Below, piece after piece: positions 1-6,830 of a stretch of 9,797 nucleotides of DNA (positions are counted from its first letter, which is position 1; the number at the start of each line of letters is the position of its first letter). This DNA is from Chloroflexota bacterium (GTDB taxonomy: Bacteria > Chloroflexota > Dormibacteria > Aeolococcales > Aeolococcaceae), in assembly GCA_028287605.1 (NCBI GenBank), contig JAQBPI010000193.1, forward strand, positions 1 to 9,797. The letters run 5' to 3'. A model generated the notes under the pieces. It was not told the DNA's origin and ran no database searches. It was given only the letters and a program-made list of their open reading frames with translations. The translations under genes and the position numbers were made by a program.

Positions 1-984
1 GCCACCGCCGCCGCCACCCCCGAGCAGCGCGCCGAGGGGGTGGCGACCGTGATCGCCGCCGCGGCGGGGCGCGGGCTCGAGGCCTTCGGCGCGCTCAGCA
101 CCCGGTCGACGCAGCGCGCGGTGGTGAACAGCCACGGCGTGCGCCGCCACGGCCAGGTCACCGCCGCCAGCCTGAGCGCGGTGGTCCGCGGCGAGGACGG
201 GGCCGGCTACGCCGACCGCCACGCCGTCGACGTCGACGACCTCCACCCCGCGGCGGTCGCCGCCGAGGTGGTCGAGACCGCCGAGCGCAACCAGGGGGCT
301 CGGCCGGCCGAGCCCGGGGAGTACGAGGTGGTGCTCGCCCCCTACGCCGTCCAGGAGCTGGTCGCGTATCTCTCCTACATGGGCTTCAGCGCCCTGGCCG
401 TCCAGGAGCACCGCAGCTTCATGCGCCGCGGCGAGCGGCTGATGAGCCCCGAGGTGCGCATCCGCGACGACGCCGCCGACCCGCTGGCGCGGCCCTTCCC
501 CTTCGACTTCGAGGGGGTGAGCACCCGCCGGGTGACCTTCGTCGAGCAGGGGGTCTGCCGCGACCTGGTCTACGACACCCCGACGGCGATCCGCGACGGG
601 GTCGCCTCCACCGGCCACGCGCTTCCCCAGCCCAACACCATCGGGCCGTGGGCCACCCACCTGGTCATGGACCCGGGCACGACGCCGGTGCCGGAGCTCA
701 TCGCCGGGGTGCGCCGCGGCCTCTACGTCACCCGCCTCTGGTACGTGCGGGTGGTCCACCCGCTGCGCACGGTGATCACCGGGATGACCCGCGAGGGCAC
801 CTTCCTGATCGAGGACGGCCGCCTGGGCGCGCCGGTCCGCGACCTCCGCTTCACCCAGTCGATCGTCGAGGCGCTGAGCCGGGTGCGTGGGATCAGCGAC
901 GAGCGCCGCCTCGAGCTCGGCGAGGACGGCAGCGCGGTGCTGGTTCCCTGGGTCCGCCTCGAAGCCTTCCGATTCACCTCGTGA
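1..984 (+). CDS. TldD/PmbA family protein, TldE-like subunit (5' end outside window)
   Basis: TldD/TldE proteins form a cytoplasmic metalloprotease that degrades or trims peptides; TldE (PmbA) is the subunit without the zinc-binding HExxxH motif. The reading frame is open from base 1, so the gene begins upstream; 327 residues are visible against about 440-450 for the family, so roughly the first quarter is missing. Family landmarks are an NSHG segment (near 127-138), a STGHALPQPNT segment (near 610-642), and a C-terminal block with GLYVTRLWYV, the TGMTREGTFLIEDG strand pair and LRFTQS (near 718-862). I see no HExxxH in the visible part, which supports the TldE rather than TldD role. A TldD partner would be expected just upstream, outside the window. 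The GTG at 40 is an internal codon and not a convincing start. The stop at 982 lies 10 bases before the next gene. Confidence 0.88.
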   Translation, partial: ATAAATPEQRAEGVATVIAAAAGRGLEAFGALSTRSTQRAVVNSHGVRRHGQVTAASLSAVVRGEDGAGYADRHAVDVDDLHPAAVAAEVVETAERNQGARPAEPGEYEVVLAPYAVQELVAYLSYMGFSALAVQEHRSFMRRGERLMSPEVRIRDDAADPLARPFPFDFEGVSTRRVTFVEQGVCRDLVYDTPTAIRDGVASTGHALPQPNTIGPWATHLVMDPGTTPVPELIAGVRRGLYVTRLWYVRVVHPLRTVITGMTREGTFLIEDGRLGAPVRDLRFTQSIVEALSRVRGISDERRLELGEDGSAVLVPWVRLEAFRFTS

Positions 985-994
985 GCGTGGCCCG

Positions 995-1984
995 GTGACC
1001 ACCGCCGGCCTCTTCGCCGGGGGGCTGCTCCTGATCGTGGTCGCGGCCGAGCTCTTCACCAACGCGGTGGAGTGGGCGGGCTTCCGCCTCGGGCTCGCCG
1101 CCGGTGCCACCGGCAGCCTGCTCGCCGCGCTGGGGACGGCGCTGCCCGAGACCACCGTCCCCGTGGTCGCGATCATCCGGGGCGGCGCCGACTCCGACGG
1201 GGTCGCGGTGGGAGCCATCGTCGGCGCGCCCTTCCTGCTGCTCACCCTGGGGATGGCGATCACCGGGGCGGCGGTGACGGCGCGGCGCCGCGACCCCGTG
1301 CTCCGCCCCGTCCTGGCCCAGGTGCGCCGCGACCTCGGCACCTTCCTGGCGGGCTTCGCGGTGCTGCTGGTCGGCATCGCCCTGCCCCACGGGGTGCGCA
1401 TCGCGCTCGCGGCCGGCCTGGTCCTCCTGTACGCCCGCCACGTCCGCGCCACCCTCTCCGGCAGCGACCCCGCCACCGAGCGTCCCGACGCGCTCCACCT
1501 GACGCGACGGTCGGAGCGGCCGCACGGGCTGGCGATCGCGGTCCAGCTGCTGGTCGCCGTGGCGATGCTGGTCGCGGGCGCCGAGCTCTTCGTCCGGGCC
1601 GTCGAGCAGACCGGCCATGCCTTCCACATCTCCCCGCTGCTGCTCGCCGTGGTGGTGGTGCCCCTCGCCACCGAGCTGCCGGAGATGGTCAACAGCGTGC
1701 TCTGGGTGCGCAGCGGCGACGACGGCCTCGCCGCCGGCAACGTGTTCGGCGCCACCGCGTTCCAGGCCTGCCTCCCCGGCGCCCTCGGCCTGGCCTTCAC
1801 CGACTGGAGCCCGGGGCCGCTGGGACTGGTCAACGGCATCCTCACCCTGGTGGCCGGCGTCTACACCCTCGGCCTGCTCCACGACGGTCGCGCCCGCGGG
1901 TCGCTGCTCCTGCTCAGCACGCTGCCCTGGGTGGCCTACCTGGCGCTGGTGCTGGCGGTGGGATCGCGCCTCCAGCCGGCCTGA
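995..1984 (+). CDS. Sodium/calcium exchanger-family membrane protein
   Basis: This is a 329-residue integral membrane protein of the cation/calcium antiporter superfamily, which exchanges Ca2+ or another cation for Na+ or H+ across the membrane. Two inverted alpha-repeats can be seen. The first has ATGSLLAALGTALPE with acidic residue E52; the second has PLATELPEMVNS with E230. These match the family's G-[ST]-x-x-P-E ion-binding loops. About ten hydrophobic segments are present, separated in the middle by a charged loop (near 1460-1530, rich in Asp, Glu and Arg). The start is GTG at 995, because hydrophobic TM1 begins at once and ELFTNAVEWAG is the usual N-terminal segment. A longer frame back to 887 would overlap the preceding gene by about 100 bases. 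The Shine-Dalgarno is weak, and the 10-base gap suggests co-transcription with the TldE-like gene. Transported ion is inferred only from family. Confidence 0.8.
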   Translation: MTTAGLFAGGLLLIVVAAELFTNAVEWAGFRLGLAAGATGSLLAALGTALPETTVPVVAIIRGGADSDGVAVGAIVGAPFLLLTLGMAITGAAVTARRRDPVLRPVLAQVRRDLGTFLAGFAVLLVGIALPHGVRIALAAGLVLLYARHVRATLSGSDPATERPDALHLTRRSERPHGLAIAVQLLVAVAMLVAGAELFVRAVEQTGHAFHISPLLLAVVVVPLATELPEMVNSVLWVRSGDDGLAAGNVFGATAFQACLPGALGLAFTDWSPGPLGLVNGILTLVAGVYTLGLLHDGRARGSLLLLSTLPWVAYLALVLAVGSRLQPA

Positions 1985-1992
1985 GCGGGGGA

Positions 1993-2023
1993 TGTCGAAA
2001 ACCGCCATCCCTCGATCGATGTC
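1993..2023 (+). promoter_or_regulatory. Candidate ECF42-type promoter for the DGPF/sigma pair
   Basis: TGTCGA lies at 1993-1998, followed by two CGAT copies at 2013-2016 and 2017-2020 (14 or 18 bases after the hexamer). From memory, ECF42 target promoters are described with TGTCGA at -35 and a CG[A/T]C-like -10, usually in front of DGPF genes. The -35 match is exact. The -10 match is partial and its spacing ambiguous. Its place between the exchanger stop and the DGPF gene fits autoregulation. The same stretch can also fold as a 6-bp hairpin (GGGATG 1989-1994 with CATCCC 2006-2011), so it could contribute to termination of the upstream operon. Confidence 0.45.
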
Positions 2024-2076
2024 CAAGTAGGGCCCCGGCACACCGGGCGCCGAACCGACGACACGGAGACACCACG

Positions 2077-2505
2077 ATGCGATTCATGATCCTGCGCAAG
2101 GCCGACGCCGGCACCGAGGCGGGTGTCATGCCCAGCGAGGAGCTCCTCGCCGCCATGGGGAGGTACATGGAGGAGCTGGGCACCGCCGGCGTGCTGCTCG
2201 ACGGCGACGGGCTGCACCCCAGCTCGAAGGGGGCGCGGGTCTCCTTCTCCGGAGGCACGCCGACGGTCATCGACGGTCCCTTCACCGAGACCAAGGAGCT
2301 GATCGCCGGGTACACCGTCATCCAGGTGAAGTCGATGGACGACGCGATCGAGTGGGCCCGGCGCTGGCCCGCGCTCGACGCTGACGGGCAGGTCCAGCTC
2401 GAGATCCGCCAGTTCTTCGAGGCCGAGGACTTCGGCCCCGAGTTCACGCCCGAGCTCCGCGAGGCGGAGGAGCGGCTGCGCGCCCAGGTGGCGGACAAGA
2501 GGTAG
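2077..2505 (+). CDS. YCII-related (DGPF-domain) protein
   Basis: This 142-residue cytoplasmic protein has the ferredoxin-like YCII/DGPF fold. Its exact activity is not established for the family; such proteins are encoded beside ECF42 sigma factors and are thought to be their main targets. The sequence opens with MRFMILRKAD, has GDGLHPSSKGARV at 43-55 and the signature DGPF at 66-69 followed by TETKEL. The N-terminal strand, the helix near 20-37 and the DGPF loop are all in family order and length. The ATG at 2077 has a GGAGA Shine-Dalgarno at 2065-2069, 7 bases away. The frame stays open far upstream, but only as a shadow of the exchanger gene. The gene ends 15 bases before the sigma-factor gene, so the two form an operon. 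Confidence 0.9.
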   Translation: MRFMILRKADAGTEAGVMPSEELLAAMGRYMEELGTAGVLLDGDGLHPSSKGARVSFSGGTPTVIDGPFTETKELIAGYTVIQVKSMDDAIEWARRWPALDADGQVQLEIRQFFEAEDFGPEFTPELREAEERLRAQVADKR

Positions 2506-2520
2506 GGAGCAGGGGTCGCG

Positions 2521-3774
2521 GTGCCGGCATCCGAACCACACCACGCGATCGACGCGATCTTCCGGATCGAGTCGGCGAGGCTCATCGCCGGCCTGGCACG
2601 GATGGTGCGCGACGTCGGAGTTGCCGAGGAGCTCGCGCAGGATGCCTTCGTCGCCGCGCTGGAGCGGTGGCCCGAGTCGGGCGTCCCGGTCAACCCGGGC
2701 GCCTGGCTCATGGCCACCGCGAAGCACCGCGCCATCGACCTGCTCCGCCGCAGGGAGCGGCTGGACCGCAGGCACCAGGAGCTCGGCCGCGAGCTCGACA
2801 CCGCCTCCGGCGGCGACGGCGGCGACGACCTCCTGCGCCTGGTGCTCACCTCCTGCCACCCGGTGCTCGCCACCGAGGCCCGGGTGGCGCTCACGCTCCG
2901 CCTCGTCGGCGGCCTGACCACCGAGGAGATCGCGCGTGCCTTCCTGGTGCCCCGGGCGACGGTGGCCCAGCGGATCGTGCGGGCGAAGCGCACGCTCTCC
3001 GAGGCGCGGGTGCCCTTCGAGGTGCCCGAGGGGGCCGAGCTGGGAGCCCGGCTGTCCTCGGTGCTCGAGGTGCTCTACCTGATCTTCAACGAGGGCTACT
3101 CGGCGACCGCCGGCGGCGACTGGATGCGACCGGCGCTCTGCGAGGACGCGCTCCGCCTCGGCCGAATCCTCGCCGCGCTGATGCCGGCGGAGCCGGAGGT
3201 CCACGGCCTGGTCGCGCTGATGGAGATCCAGGCATCGCGCTCGCGGGCGCGCGCCGGACCCTCGGGCGAGCCGGTCCTGCTCCTCGACCAGGACCGCAGC
3301 CGCTGGGACCGGCTGCTCGTCCGCCGCGGCCTGGCGGCGCTCGCCCGGGCCCAGCAGCTGGGGGGCGCGCTCGGCCCCTACGCGCTCCAGGCCGCCATCG
3401 CCGCCTGCCACGCCCGGGCGCACACCCCGGAGGAGACCGACTGGGAGGGCATCGCGGCGCTCTACGACGCCCTCGCCCAGCTGGCGCCCTCCCCGGTCGT
3501 GGAGCTCAACCGCGGGGTGGCCGTGGCGATGGCCTTCGGTCCGGCGGCGGGCCTCGAGGTCGTCGACGCGCTGACCGGCGAGCCGTCGCTCCGCGCGTAC
3601 CACCTCCTCCCCTCAGTGCGCGGCGACCTCCTCGCCCGGCTCGGCCGCGACGGTGAGGCCCGTGAGGAGTTCGAGCGCGCCGCGGCGCTCACCCGGAACG
3701 CCCGCGAGCGCGAGCTGCTCCTCGATCGCGCCGCTCGCATCAGATCACGCAGCGAGCCGACTACGTCACACTGA
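2521..3774 (+). CDS. ECF42-type RNA polymerase sigma factor with C-terminal TPR-like domain
   Basis: This 417-residue extracytoplasmic-function sigma factor would direct RNA polymerase to a small regulon, typically its own DGPF operon. Sigma region 2 spans about residues 8-80 (AEELAQDAFVAALERWP, then PGAWLMATAKHRAIDLLRRR). Region 4, with its helix-turn-helix, lies at about 120-158 (LTTEEIARAFLVPRATVAQ). The long C-terminal extension (about 165-417) has the group's EVLYLIFNEGY segment, DQDRSRWD at 256-263, and helical TPR-like repeats. ECF42 members have no classical anti-sigma factor, and this extension is reported to control activity. The usual CCHP motif in the linker is SCHP here (111-114), losing the first Cys. 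The GTG at 2521 is 15 bases after the DGPF stop, with a weak purine-rich sequence before it. The family call is firm; the inducing signal is unknown. Confidence 0.92.
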   Translation: MPASEPHHAIDAIFRIESARLIAGLARMVRDVGVAEELAQDAFVAALERWPESGVPVNPGAWLMATAKHRAIDLLRRRERLDRRHQELGRELDTASGGDGGDDLLRLVLTSCHPVLATEARVALTLRLVGGLTTEEIARAFLVPRATVAQRIVRAKRTLSEARVPFEVPEGAELGARLSSVLEVLYLIFNEGYSATAGGDWMRPALCEDALRLGRILAALMPAEPEVHGLVALMEIQASRSRARAGPSGEPVLLLDQDRSRWDRLLVRRGLAALARAQQLGGALGPYALQAAIAACHARAHTPEETDWEGIAALYDALAQLAPSPVVELNRGVAVAMAFGPAAGLEVVDALTGEPSLRAYHLLPSVRGDLLARLGRDGEAREEFERAAALTRNARERELLLDRAARIRSRSEPTTSH

Positions 3775-3875
3775 CCATCGGGGCGCCGCGTCAGGGGGTG
3801 CCCGCGGCCAGGCGTGGCGAGCGTCCGAGGGGCGAACCGCCCGCAGCAGCCCCTCGACCAGGAGACACGGACCGC

Positions 3876-4784
3876 ATGACGATCTCGCTCGACGGAAAGG
3901 TGGCGGTGGTGACCGGCAGCGGCCGGGGGATCGGCCGGGCCTACGCCAGGGCGCTCGCCGACGCCGGCGCGGCGGTGGTGGTGAACGACGTCGACGCCGA
4001 CGTCGCCGACGAGGCGGTGACCTCGATCACCGGCGCCGGCGGACGCGCCGTCGCCGAGGTGGTCCCGGTGGGCACGGCCGAGGCCGCCGACCGCCTGGTG
4101 GGACGCGCCGTCGAGGCCTTCGGGCGGCTCGACATCATGGTCACCAACGCCGGCATCCTCCGCGACCGGGTGCTCTGGAAGATGACCGACGACGACTTCG
4201 ACTCGGTCATCTCCACCCACCTGCGCGGCACCTTCACCTGCGTCCGCTCCGCCGTGAACCGGATGAAGGAGCAGGGCGAGGGCGGCCGCATCCTGGTGGT
4301 GTCCTCGATCGCCGGCCAGCGCGGGAACTTCGGCCAGACCAACTACGCCGCCGCCAAGGCGGGCATCGCCGCCTTCGCGCGCACCTGGGCGATGGAGCTG
4401 GCCCGGCTGAAGATCACCGCGAACGCCATCGTCCCCAACGCGCTCACCCGGATGGTGGCGAGCATCCCCGGCATGGGCGGGATCGTCGATGCGGCCGAGA
4501 ACGGCCAGACCATCCCCGACACCATCCGCAAGGGCTGGGGCATGGGGTTGCCCGAGGACGTCGCCCCGCTCGCGGTGTTCCTCGCCAGCGACGAGGCCGC
4601 CGGCATCACCGGCCAGTGCATCGGGCTGGGCGGCGACAAGCTGGCCCTCTGGTCGCACCCCAGGGAGATCAGCATCGCCTACTCCGACGGCCGCTGGACC
4701 CCGGAGGGGATCGCCGACGCCTGGCAGACCGCCGTCGGCCTCCAGCCCGAGACCTACGGGATCAGCTTCCTCCAGAAGCAGTAG
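3876..4784 (+). CDS. Short-chain dehydrogenase/reductase (SDR), acyl-CoA/FabG-like
   Basis: This 302-residue NAD(P)-dependent oxidoreductase is predicted cytoplasmic. The dinucleotide-binding TGSGRGIG is at 13-20, NAG at 91-93, the catalytic Ser is S144 (in SSIAG) and the YxxxK pair is Y157/K161, with the classical 13-residue Ser-Tyr spacing. An NVVD-like acidic stretch after the second strand (NDVDAD) suggests NAD(H) preference, which is tentative. The protein is about 50 residues longer than FabG. Its C-terminus (KLALWSHPREISIAYSDGRW onward) resembles SDRs related to peroxisomal multifunctional enzymes acting on 3-hydroxyacyl-CoA, so fatty-acid, steroid or similar acyl substrates are likely but unproven. 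The ATG at 3876 was chosen because AGGAGA at 3860-3865 is well placed and MTISLDGKVAVVTG is the normal N-terminus; an in-frame GTG at 3798 would add an unlikely leader. The nfo start follows 10 bases after its stop. Confidence 0.9.
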   Translation: MTISLDGKVAVVTGSGRGIGRAYARALADAGAAVVVNDVDADVADEAVTSITGAGGRAVAEVVPVGTAEAADRLVGRAVEAFGRLDIMVTNAGILRDRVLWKMTDDDFDSVISTHLRGTFTCVRSAVNRMKEQGEGGRILVVSSIAGQRGNFGQTNYAAAKAGIAAFARTWAMELARLKITANAIVPNALTRMVASIPGMGGIVDAAENGQTIPDTIRKGWGMGLPEDVAPLAVFLASDEAAGITGQCIGLGGDKLALWSHPREISIAYSDGRWTPEGIADAWQTAVGLQPETYGISFLQKQ

Positions 4785-4794
4785 AGTTCGGCCG

Positions 4795-5670
4795 ATGCTG
4801 ATCGGCGGCCACGTCTCCACCCGGGGCGGGATCGACAAGGCGGTCGACGTGGCCCTGGGGATCGGCGCCGAGGTCATCCAGACCCACCCGTCACAGCCGC
4901 AGACCTGGCGCTCGCTGGTCATCGACGAGCCGACCGCGGAGGCCTATCGCGAGAAGGCCGCCGCCGCCCGCCTCGGCGGGCACTGGTTCCACGCCGTCTA
5001 CCTGATCAACCTCGCCACCTCCGACGAGGTGCTGCTGAAGCGCTCGGTCGGCTCGCTGGTCCACTACATGGACCTCGCCGCGCGGCTGGGGGCCGACGGC
5101 GTGGTCTTCCACCCCGGCTCCCACAGGGGCGCCGGCTTCGAGCCGATGCTGCCGACAATCGGAGCGGCGCTCCGCGAGGTGCTGGAGCGCACCTCGTCCC
5201 CGGCCCGGCTGCTGGTCGAGAACAGCGCCGGCCAGGGCGGCTGCGTCGGCTGCCGCTTCGAGGAGCTGGGCGCCATCCTCGACATCGCCGGCGACGACCC
5301 CCGGCTCGGCGTCTGCCTCGACACCTGTCACGCGTTCGCCAACGGCTACGACCTCAGCACCGCGGTGGGGGTGCAGGCTGCGCTGGCCGAATTCCAGGCG
5401 ACCGTGGGCTTCGACCGCCTGACGCTGGTGCACGCCAACGACTCCAGGGTCGAGCTGGGCGCCAAGCGCGACCGCCACGCCAACATCGGCGAGGGGTTCA
5501 TCGGCACCGCCGGCTTCGGGCTGATGCTCAACGACCCCCGGCTGGGCTCCGTGCCCTGGGTGCTCGAGGTGCCGGGGGAGGGCCAGGGCCCCGACCTGGC
5601 CAACGTCAACCGGCTGCGCGAGCTGGCGGGGCGGGCGCCGGCGGTGGCCCGGGTGCCGGTCGCCAGGTAG
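4795..5670 (+). CDS. nfo: Endonuclease IV (AP endonuclease, base-excision repair)
   Basis: Endonuclease IV cleaves DNA 5' to abasic sites and removes blocked 3' ends; it is a cytoplasmic TIM-barrel enzyme with three Zn ions. All nine metal ligands are visible: H66, H106, E142, D176, H179, H213, D226, H228 and E258. Each is exactly three residues before its E. coli Nfo counterpart. Motifs are FHPGSH, LVENSAGQG, CLDTCHAFA, HANDS, DRHANIGEG and LEVPG. The usual HLNDSK and HEHIGEG motifs are slightly varied here. Length is 291 residues, normal for the family. The ATG at 4795 gives the expected MLIGGHVST N-terminus; the Shine-Dalgarno is weak and the gene sits 10 bases after the SDR gene, suggesting coupling. 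The functional link with the SDR is probably only shared transcription. Confidence 0.95.
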   Translation: MLIGGHVSTRGGIDKAVDVALGIGAEVIQTHPSQPQTWRSLVIDEPTAEAYREKAAAARLGGHWFHAVYLINLATSDEVLLKRSVGSLVHYMDLAARLGADGVVFHPGSHRGAGFEPMLPTIGAALREVLERTSSPARLLVENSAGQGGCVGCRFEELGAILDIAGDDPRLGVCLDTCHAFANGYDLSTAVGVQAALAEFQATVGFDRLTLVHANDSRVELGAKRDRHANIGEGFIGTAGFGLMLNDPRLGSVPWVLEVPGEGQGPDLANVNRLRELAGRAPAVARVPVAR

Positions 5671-5686
5671 GGGTCGCCGGCCCGGA

Positions 5687-5706
5687 GCGGGGCCTCACTG
5701 CCCCGC
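5687..5706. terminator. GC hairpin between convergent genes
   Basis: GCGGGGC (5687-5693) and GCCCCGC (5700-5706) form a perfect 7-bp stem with a 6-base loop that contains the stop codon of the - strand protease gene. An overlapping 5-bp stem (5679-5683 with 5690-5694) is an alternative. nfo and the protease gene converge with only 24 bases between their stops, so a bidirectional terminator is expected here. There is no T-run on either side, so intrinsic termination is uncertain. Confidence 0.35.
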
Positions 5707-6630
5707 CTGGTAGCTCGCCAGGATCGAGGCGCGGCGGCCCTCGAACAGCCGGGCGGTGGGGGCGCCGAGCGCCATGCTCTGCTCGCAGTACAGGCGCCAG
5801 TAGCCCTGCCAGACGTCGTCGTCCGGATCGAGGATCTCCACCACCAGCCCGAGACCCAGGGCGCGCTCGGCGTCGATCACCGCGCCGTGGGAGAGGAACC
5901 GCTCGACGTTGTTGAGCTCGTGGGCGATCTCCCTGGCCCGCCGCGTGCAGTCCGGCTGACCCCGGAGCATGTAGTGCGCGAGGTAGCGGGTGGCCAGCTC
6001 CTCGGAGCGGCGCAGCGCCTTCTTGCAGAAGTCGATGAGGGCGGGGTCGAGCTTGTCGAGGAGCGGGAAGTAGGCGGGGGAGAGCTGGCCGGCACCGGTC
6101 TCCTGGACGATGTCCTGCAGGCCGTCGAGGAACGACTGCGCGGGGCGGGTGAACTCGTCACCGCTGGCATCGCGCTGGATCACGATCTGAGGGTCGATGG
6201 GGCCGAGCTCGGACGGCTGTCCCATCACGATCCGGTCGGCGGCGAGACAGATGAGCGTCCCCGCGCTCTTGGCGCTGTCGGGGACGATGACGCGAAAGCT
6301 GCCCGCGGGACCGACCCGCTTGCGGCAGAGGCCGGCGAGACGCTCCGCCTGGTCGACGTCGCCCCCGGACGTGTGCAGGAGGAGGTCCAGGTCGCTCCCC
6401 CTCTCGACGTCCTCGAGGAGGTCGACGAAGGGCAGGATGTCGCGGGCGGTGATGCTCGCCGCGGGCCCGGCGACGTAGCAGATGAGGCGGCGTCCGGTCC
6501 GCTGCTCGAGCGCGCCGATCTGCTCCTGCCTGCGATAGCGGTCGCGCTCCAGGGCATGGAAGAGCGGGGTCTGGGAGGGGATGGGGAGGCGGTCCGGCGG
6601 AGCGGTCCCGGACGGGTCGTTCTCAGACAC
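5695..6630 (-). CDS. SDH-family Clp-fold serine protease
   Basis: This 311-residue protein belongs to the serine dehydrogenase proteinase group, a branch of the ClpP/SppA crotonase-like fold. It has no signal peptide or membrane segment and is probably cytoplasmic. Family features are TPLFHALERDRY near the N-terminus, GRRLICYVAGP (46-56), HTSGGD at 86-91 forming the oxyanion region, and SAKSAGT at 119-125, where S122 aligns with the ClpP/SppA nucleophile. SELGPIDPQI at 140-149 is strongly characteristic of the family. The start is GTG at 6630, overlapping the end of the 64-residue gene by 8 bases, so translation is probably coupled. No Clp-type ATPase is encoded in the window. Substrates are unknown; the neighbouring recombinase-like or small protein is a possible partner by context only. 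Confidence 0.85.
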   Translation of the reverse strand: MSENDPSGTAPPDRLPIPSQTPLFHALERDRYRRQEQIGALEQRTGRRLICYVAGPAASITARDILPFVDLLEDVERGSDLDLLLHTSGGDVDQAERLAGLCRKRVGPAGSFRVIVPDSAKSAGTLICLAADRIVMGQPSELGPIDPQIVIQRDASGDEFTRPAQSFLDGLQDIVQETGAGQLSPAYFPLLDKLDPALIDFCKKALRRSEELATRYLAHYMLRGQPDCTRRAREIAHELNNVERFLSHGAVIDAERALGLGLVVEILDPDDDVWQGYWRLYCEQSMALGAPTARLFEGRRASILASYQAGQ

Positions 6631-6817
6631 GGTAACGGTGCTGCGCCGGCTGCTCGGCGGCGCCCGGGGCCCGCCGGCACGAGGAGGGGAAGCGCGCGTC
6701 GTACTCGCGTCTGCGCTCGCGATAGGTTCGCAGCAGCGCTCCCAGCGCGGGATGCTGCCGCTGCAGCTGCTCCAGCGTCTGTCGCGACACGTCGACGTCG
6801 GCAGGGATCTCGTTCAT
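6623..6817 (-). CDS. Small unknown protein, 64 residues
   Basis: I do not recognise this family. The protein begins MNEIPADVDVS, then has a probable amphipathic helix rich in Gln, Leu and Arg (about residues 12-43, including TLEQLQRQHPALGALL and YRERRREYDARF), and ends in a basic Arg/Pro/Ala-rich tail. There is no membrane segment. The ATG at 6817 is preceded by TGAGG, in which the TGA is the stop codon of the recombinase gene, giving a Shine-Dalgarno about 10 bases from the start. Its end overlaps the GTG of the protease gene by 8 bases. This packing argues for a real translated gene and coupled expression. It could be an adaptor, regulator or DNA-binding partner, none of which can be shown from sequence. 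A longer frame reaching 7099 is a shadow of the recombinase gene. Confidence 0.6.
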   Translation of the reverse strand: MNEIPADVDVSRQTLEQLQRQHPALGALLRTYRERRREYDARFPSSCRRAPGAAEQPAQHRYRV

Positions 6818-6830
6818 CCGGTGATCATCC

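Noticed and set aside
974..3603. Long - strand open frames opposite the exchanger, DGPF and sigma genes
   Set aside because: They mirror strongly supported + strand genes and translate to Arg/Gly/His-rich low-complexity sequence typical of GC-rich antisense frames.
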